A stretch of 64,000 nt of DNA from an uncultured Verrucomicrobia subdivision 3 bacterium (GTDB lineage Bacteria > Verrucomicrobiota > Verrucomicrobiia > Limisphaerales > UBA8199), in NCBI GenBank assembly GCA_903913865.1, contig CAIWMU010000142.1:1-64000 (forward strand), read 5' to 3'. Shown here in pieces: positions 9,727 through 18,699 of this stretch (positions are counted from its first letter, which is position 1; every line of letters begins with the position of its first letter). Under the pieces are notes generated by a model, which made no database searches, was not told the origin of the DNA, and saw nothing but the letters and a program-made list of their open reading frames with translations. The translations under genes and the position numbers were made by a program.

Positions 9727-11238
9727 ATGAACATCCTGCGGATTTTTTTGATGGCTGCGGTGGCTTTTTTGGTCGGCTCAAAAGCGATCGGGGCCTCCCA
9801 GCCGAACATTCTCTACATCATGACGGATGACCACGCGGCGCATGCCATTAGTGCCTATGGCAGCCGGGTGAATGTCACTCCCGGCATGGATCGTCTGGCG
9901 AAGGAGGGGATGCGCTTTGATCACTGTTATGCGGTCAACTCCATTTGCACCCCCAGCCGTGCGACCATCCTTACCGGGAAGTATAGCCACATCAACGGCA
10001 CCCCTGTCTTTAATCGGTTTGATGGATCGCAACCCACGGTGGCGAAATATCTTCAATCTGCGGGATACCATACGGGCATGATCGGCAAATGGCACCTGGG
10101 TAGTGATCCAACGGGATTCGACTATTGGAGCATACTCCCCGGGCAGGGACTTTATTTTGACCCTGCCTTTATAGATAAGAATGGTCGGAAGGTGATCAAA
10201 GGCTATGCCACCTCCATCATAACCGACCTTGCCATCGACTTCCTCCGGGAGCGCCCCAAGGACAAGCCTTTCTTTCTGATGTGCCATCACAAGGCACCCC
10301 ACCGTCCCTGGGATCCAGAACCCAAATACAGGGAGCAATTCGCTTCAAAGAAGATTCCAGAGCCGGCCACGCTTCGGGATGACTATGCAACCCGCTCGGA
10401 TGCCATCAAGGAGTGCAATCAAAAGGTTTTCACGGATATGAACAGGCGTGATTTGAAGTTGGAGCCACCTGCGGAACTGAAGGGGGCGTCCCGCGCAGAA
10501 TGGCTTTCCGCCAAGCCTACCGAGGTGGAGACAGTTATAGACGGGAAACCGGTCAAACTGACAGGCGCCGCGCTTGATTCCTGGAAATACCAGCGTTACA
10601 TGCAGGATTACCTTGCCTGCGTGCAATCCGTGGATGACAGCGTCGGGCGTCTCCTTGACTTTCTCGATGTGGAACACCTCGCCACAAACACAATTGTGAT
10701 CTATACGAGCGATCAGGGTTTCTTTCTTGGGGACCACGGCCTCTATGACAAGCGGTTCATGTATGAGCCATCCATCCAGATGCCTTTCATTGTGCGTTGG
10801 CCGGGGCATATCAAGGCGGGATCTGTGCAGTCCTCCCTTGCGATCAACGTGGACTTTGCCCCCACATTCATGGATGTGGCAGGTTTGAAGGTTCCCACGG
10901 ACATGCAGGGGGCATCCTTGTTGCCTTTGTTCCGGGGCAAAAAGCCTTCAAGTTGGCGCACCGGCTTTTACTACCGCTACTACCATGACCCGGGCGACCA
11001 TAACACCCGCGCCCACTACGGGATCCGGACGGATACCCACAAGCTGATTCATTATTGGAAGAAGAACCAGTGGGAACTGTTCGACCTGACTCACGATCCC
11101 GACGAGATGCACAACATATATGCCGACCCTGCTCAGAAGCGAACTGTGGAGGAGTTGAAGAAGCAACTATTTCGTCTCAAGAAGGAGTTGAAGGAACAGG
11201 ATCAATTCGCGGAGCAGCAACCTCCCCCCGGGGTGTGA
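9727..11238 (+). CDS. Sulfatase (arylsulfatase-like, secreted)
   Basis: 503 aa; signal peptide, NILYIMTDDHAAHA, formylglycine motif CTPSRATILTGK, SDQGFFLGDHGLYDKRFMYE. Confidence 0.96.
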   Translation: MNILRIFLMAAVAFLVGSKAIGASQPNILYIMTDDHAAHAISAYGSRVNVTPGMDRLAKEGMRFDHCYAVNSICTPSRATILTGKYSHINGTPVFNRFDGSQPTVAKYLQSAGYHTGMIGKWHLGSDPTGFDYWSILPGQGLYFDPAFIDKNGRKVIKGYATSIITDLAIDFLRERPKDKPFFLMCHHKAPHRPWDPEPKYREQFASKKIPEPATLRDDYATRSDAIKECNQKVFTDMNRRDLKLEPPAELKGASRAEWLSAKPTEVETVIDGKPVKLTGAALDSWKYQRYMQDYLACVQSVDDSVGRLLDFLDVEHLATNTIVIYTSDQGFFLGDHGLYDKRFMYEPSIQMPFIVRWPGHIKAGSVQSSLAINVDFAPTFMDVAGLKVPTDMQGASLLPLFRGKKPSSWRTGFYYRYYHDPGDHNTRAHYGIRTDTHKLIHYWKKNQWELFDLTHDPDEMHNIYADPAQKRTVEELKKQLFRLKKELKEQDQFAEQQPPPGV

Positions 11239-11778
11239 TCACCCTTCTTTAAGAGAGTCTGGCTTGGGGTTTTGGACGGGGCCGGAAATCTCAGTCGCCG
11301 GCGGCACGGCGCGTCTGCCGCCAGGGCGCCATATGATGATACCGGTGAGGATCATCTGAACTGAGTTTTCCAGGATCTTCCGGCAGATCCACACCTCTCC
11401 TGCGCCACAGCCGCAGTTGAACCTGACAGCACAAAAGGGAATGTGAAGCTGGGTTGAAAGCCCCCTGGCATGAGCCACCACGACGAGGGTGAACGGAATG
11501 AGCATGGCCAGGCACACAAGAGCTGTTCCTCTCAACGCAATCCCCGTGAGCAGCAGCAGACCACAAAGGGCCTCGAGCCAGGGCAGGGTGGCTGCTATGC
11601 CATTGAGCAGGATGTAGTTATGCGTCAGCTCATACTGTCTGAGGAGCTTCAGGAAGGTGACAGGGTCCAGAGCCTTTGAGATCCCCATCCACAGAAAATG
11701 GGCACCCAGAGCCCACTGCAACAGCAGCAGGAGCCAGTTTACTGACCGCCAACGGCAGGGTGGGGAGGAATTGTTCAT
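11239..11778 (-). CDS. MauE/DoxX-like membrane protein
   Basis: 179 aa; WALGAHFLWMGISKALDP, TM segments, CGCG motif near C terminus; 4-nt overlap with upstream gene. Confidence 0.72.
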   Translation of the reverse strand: MNNSSPPCRWRSVNWLLLLLQWALGAHFLWMGISKALDPVTFLKLLRQYELTHNYILLNGIAATLPWLEALCGLLLLTGIALRGTALVCLAMLIPFTLVVVAHARGLSTQLHIPFCAVRFNCGCGAGEVWICRKILENSVQMILTGIIIWRPGGRRAVPPATEISGPVQNPKPDSLKEG

Positions 11779-12383
11779 GGTCCGGGATTGGCAGCACCGT
11801 CACTCGATCCGGTTGCCACCGGCCATTCACGTTGCCGCCATTCAACGATTCCCCCACCGAACACGAAGATCTTCTCCGCGGCCACTCCTGCGTCCCTCAG
11901 CATCAAGGCTGAAAACTCACTGTCCTCGCATTCCCCGCCATTGCAGTAAACGATGATCCGTTGAGCCACCGTGCATGCGGGCAGGACGATCGGCAGATAC
12001 TTTTCCGGATGGTAATAGTCCAACTGGAGAGATCCGGGAATGTGTCCACCAGCGTAGGCCTCATCGCCACGGGCATCGATAAAGATCACAAGGCCCTGCA
12101 GGCGGAGCGGGTCATCGAAGGCAGCCTTGGCAGCCAGCGCATCCGCAATCTGGAGCCCCTTGGCTAAAAGTCGATCCCGGACTCCATTTGTCCCATCTGG
12201 GTGACTGGGTTGTAAGGATGGTTGATTTCTGCCACCCCCAGCCCCCTTCGTGGGTTCGGAGGATTCGGGAAAGTAGTTTCGAGAAAGGGAGAGTCCTCTG
12301 GGGGAGATGGCGTTCGCCCCCAAGGCTAGTGTCAATCCAACCAAAGCCACCAAGAATCCTTCAATGAGAATGGGCTTGATCAT
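11775..12383 (-). CDS. Rhodanese-domain protein
   Basis: 202 aa; VIFIDARGDEAYAGGHIPGSLQL and IIVYCNGGECEDS active-site loop. Confidence 0.85.
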   Translation of the reverse strand: MIKPILIEGFLVALVGLTLALGANAISPRGLSLSRNYFPESSEPTKGAGGGRNQPSLQPSHPDGTNGVRDRLLAKGLQIADALAAKAAFDDPLRLQGLVIFIDARGDEAYAGGHIPGSLQLDYYHPEKYLPIVLPACTVAQRIIVYCNGGECEDSEFSALMLRDAGVAAEKIFVFGGGIVEWRQREWPVATGSSDGAANPGP

Positions 12384-12413
12384 TGGCTGGGGGGGATTCC
12401 CCGTCTGTCCGCC

Positions 12414-13544
12414 CTAATGGGGTAGGGGAGGCGTAGGAACAGGAATCGAGTTGGTCTTTGGAGAACTTGCCGCCGGGGCTACCCTCGCTGGTGCAGGGAT
12501 TCCGACAGGTGTGGCTCTCGGGATCTGGGTGATGGGGATCCTGATGGACGGTGCTTGAGGGTGGGTAGTCTTGAGGGTTAGTTCCGCAGGTATATGGGCC
12601 GGAAGTTCGAAGCCCTTTGGAAACGGGACTGAGATACTGAAGGTTTTGCCCGGAACGGTCTGGTGAAGCTGAGGTGTGATGTTGGAAATGCTGATCGAAA
12701 GATCAGAGACCTGGATCAGCGAGGAGCTGTTATTCTGGATTGTAATGGTGGGGGTTGTATCTCCTCCCAACGGAGCCGGCGGTAGTACGATTTGGGGCGG
12801 CATGACCATCACAGCGGGCTGCACGTTTGCCCATGCAGTAACCGTCAGCAGCGGCATGTTGGTAGAGGATGTTTTTGCGGTAATCTGGCCTTGAAAATTG
12901 CCGGATGTCAGAGGTGGAACCGCAGAAATGACAAACTGATATTCCTTTCCGGGTATGTTGGTATGGAGGGTGGCCGTCAGTTTGGGATTGTTGCTTTCGG
13001 GGGGGAAAACTGTCAGGGGCTCATCAGTGTTGTTGATGACACGGACGATGGATGAATTCGCTGGTCCGTCCGAGGGTATGTTGAGGATGGCAAACTGAGG
13101 GTTGATGTCGATGGGCCTCCAGATGGTGCCGTTGATCTGGAGCATCACTGCGGGTTGGATGGGGTCGCTGCTGGTAACGGTCACGGTTTTGTGAACCTGA
13201 CCGTTAAAGTTGGCGCTGTTGAATTGGACTGGAATGATGCCGGTCTTGCCTGGCTCCACCTGGCGTGTCCAGTCTCCAGCGGCGGTACACCCGCAGGAAG
13301 GTTGGACATTGCTAAGGTTGAGGATCCCACTGCCGATGTTGGTGAAGTAAAAGGTGTGCTTCACCAGATCGCCCATCTTCACTTTTCCGAAGTCAAAGAT
13401 GGGCGCTTCAAAGGCAATTTTTGCTGCGGGAGCAGAAGCCGTAATAGGGACACTGGCTGGAAGAGCTTGCGACAAAGCGAAATTCGCAAAGAAGATCGCC
13501 ATCCCAAAGCCGCCCCAAATTTTTGCGGAATCTAGGTTTTTCAT
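12414..13544 (-). CDS. DUF1573 domain-containing exported protein
   Basis: 376 aa; FDFGKVKMGDLVKHTFYFTNIGSGILNLSNVQPSCGCTA is a DUF1573 signature. Confidence 0.9.
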   Translation of the reverse strand: MKNLDSAKIWGGFGMAIFFANFALSQALPASVPITASAPAAKIAFEAPIFDFGKVKMGDLVKHTFYFTNIGSGILNLSNVQPSCGCTAAGDWTRQVEPGKTGIIPVQFNSANFNGQVHKTVTVTSSDPIQPAVMLQINGTIWRPIDINPQFAILNIPSDGPANSSIVRVINNTDEPLTVFPPESNNPKLTATLHTNIPGKEYQFVISAVPPLTSGNFQGQITAKTSSTNMPLLTVTAWANVQPAVMVMPPQIVLPPAPLGGDTTPTITIQNNSSSLIQVSDLSISISNITPQLHQTVPGKTFSISVPFPKGFELPAHIPAELTLKTTHPQAPSIRIPITQIPRATPVGIPAPARVAPAASSPKTNSIPVPTPPLPH

Positions 13545-13603
13545 AGTTATGTCGAAGCGATAATATCAGGATTCCAACAAAACACAAAAGCCATCTGCGT
13601 GCC

Positions 13604-14896
13604 TCAGCCAAGTTGGAGCTGCAATTGCGCCGCCAGACGTTCCAAGGCAGCATCGGTTGCCGGGAGACTCTCAAGAAGCCTCTGGGAGCGGTCTTTTATC
13701 CACAGGTCGGTCTTTGGTCCTGATTTGAGACCGCCAGTGAGACCAAGCAACTGTTGCCAACGAGCCAGATTTGCCTGGTTAAATTCCTGAAGGCGACTGC
13801 TCAACCCTGAAGCAGATGGGTTTTGGGCGAAGGCGGCTGAAATGGCCTGAGCCTCACTGAAACCGGCGTTCATGCTTTGCACTCCAACAGGACCGGTTTG
13901 GTGCGCGGCATCCCCGGCGAGCCAGCAACGGTCGATCCCGAAAGTTTTGACGCAAAAGTGCTCGAAAACGACCTCGGAACACCATGAGATGCCCTTGATG
14001 GGGAGATTGAACCAAGGTGCGCGCTTGCGAGCCAACTCCTGGACAAATGCCCTGATCTTCTGATCGGTAGCCTCGTCCGAGAGCCGGATGGCCTTGCGCT
14101 CCTTGCCGGGAAATTCCGCCACCTCCGAGTGGAGCAGCTGGAATGTCCACCGACACTTGTTCCCAGGAAGCGGCCAGAGAACACTTGTGCTTTCGGGCGC
14201 CATCACGACCCGAACTTCATCGTAGTCGTGATCATCTGTCAAAAATTCATAAGCGGCGAACGCCTGTCGACCGGGAGCCCTGACCGGTTCGATGTGAAGT
14301 TGCTGGCGAACCAGAGAATTGTGTCCATCGGCGCCGATTACGAGTTTGGATCGCAAACTGAACCTGGCTTTTACAACCGTCTCCCAGTGTGGGATCGTGT
14401 AGCCCATCGATGTGCCGGTCAGTTCCTCAATTGTTGAAATGACGGAATCATCACCGGGTTGGAGATCCGTCAGGCGGTGGTTCCACAGGACGGGCCTTCC
14501 CGTCTGTGTCACAAGGGCGCTTTCCAGAACCTGTTCGAAGGCATCCTGGGGAACAAGCAACATGTAGGGGAACTCCGAACCTGGTTCAGCAAAATTAAGT
14601 TCTGCCCTTCGAAGATCCTGTTCGTAGAATGCAACTTTTGAGACCTTTCGACCCACGGCTATTACAGCCTCCAGCAACCCGAGCTGTTGGAGGTATTTCA
14701 AGCTCCTGGTATGCAAGGCACAGGCGTAGCTCCTCACGGTGGGTCCCATCTCACGGTCAACGACTGTGGCCTTTACGCCCGCCTGGGCGAGAAAGAGCCC
14801 TGCCATTAAGCCCACTGGGCCAGCACCCACAACCAGCACATCCGTTTCTTTAGCCTTCATACGATCGTCGAATTTCAATAAGTTGTTACGTGACAA
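13604..14896 (-). CDS. FAD-dependent aromatic-hydroxylase-type monooxygenase
   Basis: GxGxxG region VLVVGAGPVGLMAGLFLAQAG, DG motif VIGADGHNSLVR, GD motif CWLAGDAAHQTGPVG; likely start ATG 14860. Confidence 0.92.
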   Translation of the reverse strand: MSRNNLLKFDDRMKAKETDVLVVGAGPVGLMAGLFLAQAGVKATVVDREMGPTVRSYACALHTRSLKYLQQLGLLEAVIAVGRKVSKVAFYEQDLRRAELNFAEPGSEFPYMLLVPQDAFEQVLESALVTQTGRPVLWNHRLTDLQPGDDSVISTIEELTGTSMGYTIPHWETVVKARFSLRSKLVIGADGHNSLVRQQLHIEPVRAPGRQAFAAYEFLTDDHDYDEVRVVMAPESTSVLWPLPGNKCRWTFQLLHSEVAEFPGKERKAIRLSDEATDQKIRAFVQELARKRAPWFNLPIKGISWCSEVVFEHFCVKTFGIDRCWLAGDAAHQTGPVGVQSMNAGFSEAQAISAAFAQNPSASGLSSRLQEFNQANLARWQQLLGLTGGLKSGPKTDLWIKDRSQRLLESLPATDAALERLAAQLQLQLG

Positions 14897-14937
14897 ATAT
14901 AAGCCATCGGTGGCTGATTGTCATCGTAGAAGTTGCA

Positions 14938-15795
14938 TCAGAAATTGCCGATTCGGGGTGTTTTTTTCCCAAGGCAGCGGTTGCCAAGCATCACCCCAAT
15001 CAGGGCCAGACCGAGAGTGCAGACAACTGCCGCACCGATTGGCAGATCCACACGGGTGGTAACCAGAATGCTCATCACGCTTGCGGTTGTGGCAATGCCC
15101 CATCCCAGAAGAAACCGTGCCATGAACGACCTTGCCAGATAGAGGGAACAGACTGCAGGAATCACCAAATAGGAGAAGACCAGCAGGACTCCGGCAATGT
15201 GCACAAAACTCGTCACCACGAGACCGAAAAGCAGGTAGAAAAAGAAATCCCAAAGTCGCAGGTTGAGCCCCGAGGCAGCGGCGGCGGCGGGGTTTGCAGA
15301 GATGGCCAAAAATTGCTTCCGGAATTTATAGTGGATGCAGCCGATGATGAGAAACAGGATGAAGCAGCGGATCACCTCCATGTGTGGAACGACCAGCAAC
15401 TCGCCGACGAGGGACCGCTGCAATTCGTGGCTCTCCCCGGGACTTTTACTCAGGATGAGGATTGCCGCGGCAGCGGTGACGACGTAAACAATTCCAATGA
15501 GGGCCTCCTGAGGGGCCTTCTGCTCAGCAGTCCGGGTGAATGTCAAAACAACCGAACCCAGACATGTGAAAGCGAGGGAAAAAGCGTAACTTTGCCAATC
15601 ATGCACATCGTAACCGGCCAGCAAAGAGAGGCAGGTTCCGAATGCCGCGGTCTGGGCGAGGGCGAGATCCACAAATATCACCCCACGCTGAACAATATGC
15701 AGTCCAAGGTAGACAAGGAGCCAAGGTAAAATCAGGCTGGCGATCATCGGCCATAGCAGCAAACTCAATACTTCCGCATTCGTGAGGTCGGTCAT
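14938..15795 (-). CDS. Metal ABC transporter permease (ABC-3 / ZnuB-like family)
   Basis: 285 aa; multi-TM; GVIFVDLALAQTAAFGT and LLVFSYLVIPAVCSLYLA are family-typical. Confidence 0.9.
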   Translation of the reverse strand: MTDLTNAEVLSLLLWPMIASLILPWLLVYLGLHIVQRGVIFVDLALAQTAAFGTCLSLLAGYDVHDWQSYAFSLAFTCLGSVVLTFTRTAEQKAPQEALIGIVYVVTAAAAILILSKSPGESHELQRSLVGELLVVPHMEVIRCFILFLIIGCIHYKFRKQFLAISANPAAAAASGLNLRLWDFFFYLLFGLVVTSFVHIAGVLLVFSYLVIPAVCSLYLARSFMARFLLGWGIATTASVMSILVTTRVDLPIGAAVVCTLGLALIGVMLGNRCLGKKTPRIGNF

Positions 15796-15797
15796 AA

Positions 15798-16721
15798 CTA
15801 TTTTACAAGGGCGGCTGCGATTGCCTGGACGTTTTTGTCCATTAGCTTCAGATAATCGTTCTCGGTTCCCTTGATACCGCCGGGAAATTGGGCCACATCA
15901 ACGACCACCGCACCCGATCGGGCGGCCACCGTCTCGGCGGTTCTGCGGTCAAGATAGGGATCGACGATGATTACTTTGACACCAGATGCCTTCATCCGTG
16001 AGATCACCCCGGCAAGATGCGGTGGGGTGGGGGGCACGCCCGGCTTTGGTTCCAAAAAGATGTCAATTTTGAACCCGAAGTGCCCCGCAAAATAGAGCCA
16101 TGAATTGTGGTAGGCAGCCAATTCCCGGCCTTTCAGTGGTTGCATGAGCTTTGCCCACTCAGCCAGTTTTGTATCTAAATCGGTTGTGAATTTCTTCAAA
16201 TTTGCCTGATATGCCACAACGTTTTTTGGATCGAGAGCTTCGAAAGACTCTCCGATCTGTTTGGCGACCCGTCTGGCATTTTCGGGGTCCACCAAATAGT
16301 GGGGGTTTCCGGCAGCGTGGATATCCCCCTTGGAACGATCCAGACTTGTTGGGATTTCAAGGAGGCGGACCGACTGGCTGCAAGAGATCCGTCCGGGAGC
16401 GCCTGATGCGATGCGGGTGTTGCGACAACGGTCCAGAAGTGAGGGGAGCCAACCCGATTCCAGTTCAGCACCTCCTTCAATCAATGCGTCGGCCCGGCTG
16501 AGTTTCAGGATCAAGCTGGGTTTGGCCTCCACGAAGTGCGGGTCCTCCTGAGGCTTTGCCAGGCTGAATACCTCGACATGCTCCCCTCCGATTGCCATTG
16601 CGATGGCGGCAAGATCGGGCAGGGACGCGACCACATTCAACCTGGCAAAAGCCGGGAATGCTGAAAGAAGCGCGAGAACGGTGAGAATAGTTTTCACTTG
16701 AAACGATGTATTTTGGTTCAT
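15798..16721 (-). CDS. Metal ABC transporter substrate-binding protein (ZnuA-like, cluster A-I)
   Basis: 307 aa; signal peptide; VVASLPDLAAIAMAIGGEHVEV, EDPHFVE, AYHNSW, VIIVDPYLDRRTAE. Confidence 0.9.
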   Translation of the reverse strand: MNQNTSFQVKTILTVLALLSAFPAFARLNVVASLPDLAAIAMAIGGEHVEVFSLAKPQEDPHFVEAKPSLILKLSRADALIEGGAELESGWLPSLLDRCRNTRIASGAPGRISCSQSVRLLEIPTSLDRSKGDIHAAGNPHYLVDPENARRVAKQIGESFEALDPKNVVAYQANLKKFTTDLDTKLAEWAKLMQPLKGRELAAYHNSWLYFAGHFGFKIDIFLEPKPGVPPTPPHLAGVISRMKASGVKVIIVDPYLDRRTAETVAARSGAVVVDVAQFPGGIKGTENDYLKLMDKNVQAIAAALVK

Positions 16722-16736
16722 TGGTTTGTCCCGGGT

Positions 16737-18173
16737 TCAAAACTGGTGCGAACCATGGGCTCCGAGGAGGAATTCCACCTGCAACCATACCGAGTGATCT
16801 GTTCCAAACGATGCGCCGTCATCCCTGTTGTATTGGAGCCGGATTTTTGAAAACTCGCTTGGGTAGAATGTCAGGGAAGGGGAGATCCTGTGACGCTCGC
16901 CTCGAAACAGATCTGTGGCATCAAGCAGTCCTGTGTTTCCGGCGGTATATTCTCCACGCAGGGCTGCAACCCACCGTTCCCTGAATCCCCAAAGCACCTG
17001 GGAATAGAAACCCCAGTCCCGCAGGCTCTCGGCGGGCAAACCGCTTATGCCATCCCCGCCCGCACCAAACCGTTGATATAGGCCCTCGCTCTGCCATGCT
17101 ACAAAGGGGAATCCTTGCCGTGCTGTTGCAGATTTCCATTTCCAATACAGGTCGACCCCATAGATTTCGCTTCGCGAATCCGGCGACGTGAGGTTAGGTC
17201 CGAAGGCGGCCGACGTGCCCAGCAGGAGAGTCTGTTGGTCCGTGATGTCGAATGATGTGGCCAGACGCGGAACGTAGAGAAGGTCTCCGGCGCCGCTCAA
17301 AGCTCGATCCTGGGTGGTTCGACCGTGCATGGTTCCATCCTCTCCACCATTACGGAAGCTATAGGCTGTCCCGCCGGAACCATCAAACACCCCCAGAATG
17401 GCTTCCGAGTAGAATGGGGTGGGTAACAGCCATGAGATCTGAGCACCCGGATTTCTCAATCCTTCGGGCCCTAAGGTACGGGCCAGAATGATGGGGGAAT
17501 CCACAAAGGACCATTGGTGAGGGTGCTGCGCGTTTTGCCTGCCGAATGCTGCGAGAAATTGACCCGCCCTGACCTGCAAATTCCCCGGAAGTGAAGAGGT
17601 TTGGAGATACGCCTCCTCCAGTTCAACTTGTGTCTCGTTGTTTCCATCCAGCTTGAAGAGCAGATTGGCGAAGCCTTTGAAATAGGGGTCCACCGCACCA
17701 TCGAGCGCAACCTCTGCATTTGGCAAAGTGAATCCGCGCTGGATTGGATCGTGATCACCCAACTGCAAATAGCGACTTGGATCTGACGCGGTGGACCACC
17801 CGCCATCCACAATCGCATCGAAACTGATATTCATGTAGCTGGATCCCGAGCGGGCCACACTTATTGGCTTTGCCGGTGACCACTTTGAATCGGTTGGTGA
17901 TACGACCACCGACACCGGAGGAGGAGATGTTGTTGCGGATTGCCCTTTGGATGACAACTCCGCAACCTTCCGGCTCAGGGCCTCCAATTGCTCCTGATGC
18001 TCCTGACGGGCTTTCTCAAAGTCCACCTGCAACTGGTGGATTGCTGCTTTTAGCTTCTCAACTTCTGGCTCCGCCTGCGCCATCGAGTGCGCGGAGGAGC
18101 AAACCAATCCAACAACCAACACTGCTGAAAAATTCATCTTCATAATCCTGAAATATCTTACTAAGAACGCCAT
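16737..18173 (-). CDS. Outer-membrane porin-like protein with N-terminal coiled coil
   Basis: 478 aa; signal peptide, coiled coil, then beta-barrel-like alternation ending in ...VWLQVEFLLGAHGSHQF (C-terminal Phe); upstream of metal SBP/permease. Confidence 0.75.
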   Translation of the reverse strand: MAFLVRYFRIMKMNFSAVLVVGLVCSSAHSMAQAEPEVEKLKAAIHQLQVDFEKARQEHQEQLEALSRKVAELSSKGQSATTSPPPVSVVVSPTDSKWSPAKPISVARSGSSYMNISFDAIVDGGWSTASDPSRYLQLGDHDPIQRGFTLPNAEVALDGAVDPYFKGFANLLFKLDGNNETQVELEEAYLQTSSLPGNLQVRAGQFLAAFGRQNAQHPHQWSFVDSPIILARTLGPEGLRNPGAQISWLLPTPFYSEAILGVFDGSGGTAYSFRNGGEDGTMHGRTTQDRALSGAGDLLYVPRLATSFDITDQQTLLLGTSAAFGPNLTSPDSRSEIYGVDLYWKWKSATARQGFPFVAWQSEGLYQRFGAGGDGISGLPAESLRDWGFYSQVLWGFRERWVAALRGEYTAGNTGLLDATDLFRGERHRISPSLTFYPSEFSKIRLQYNRDDGASFGTDHSVWLQVEFLLGAHGSHQF

Positions 18174-18235
18174 GAGCGCTCTTTTCTGGTTAAGGGACCA
18201 CTACCGACGAAACCGAATCTAACTGGGGATGAATA

Positions 18236-18556
18236 TCAGGCAGGAGGGGGACCACGCACCGGTTGTTGGCGGTTTGGTCTATGGGGAAAGGTAAAGGCTG
18301 GGCGAAGGAACTCAACTGGCCATGCTGCGTGGAGACTCGTGAGGATCAATGTTATCCCGCCAAAAAGAACAGCTGTGGAGAGGGTGCAGGCGAGACAAGT
18401 GTGTTCATCCCCGTGGGACGAGGTGCCATGCAACGCGGAGTGCAGGGAATGGCTTGACGAAACCAGAATCGCAGCAAGTAGCAGAAAACTCAGGGCAAGC
18501 CCCAAGGCGGACCTCCCCAGCTCGGCCAAACACTGTGATTGTTTGCTGCAGCGCAC
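18236..18556 (-). CDS. Small His/Cys-containing membrane protein, first gene of the metal locus
   Basis: 106 aa; TM segments flanking SSHSLHSALHGTSSHGDEHTCLAC; same strand, 62 nt upstream of porin. Confidence 0.6.
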   Translation of the reverse strand: MRCSKQSQCLAELGRSALGLALSFLLLAAILVSSSHSLHSALHGTSSHGDEHTCLACTLSTAVLFGGITLILTSLHAAWPVEFLRPAFTFPHRPNRQQPVRGPPPA

Positions 18557-18699
18557 TATTTAGTAGACTACCATATCTCTCCACTTTAGGCAAGACCAAG
18601 GCTGCCCGAATTGACGAGCAGACACCGTCCAGATCAACTTCCTGATTTCATGAAAGTTCCCAATTTCAGGCCATTGATGCTTGAACGTTGTCCTGAGTT

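Noticed and set aside
14890-15729. 279-aa plus-strand ORF antisense to the metal permease
   Set aside because: Hydrophilic complement of a TM-rich gene, no recognisable family.
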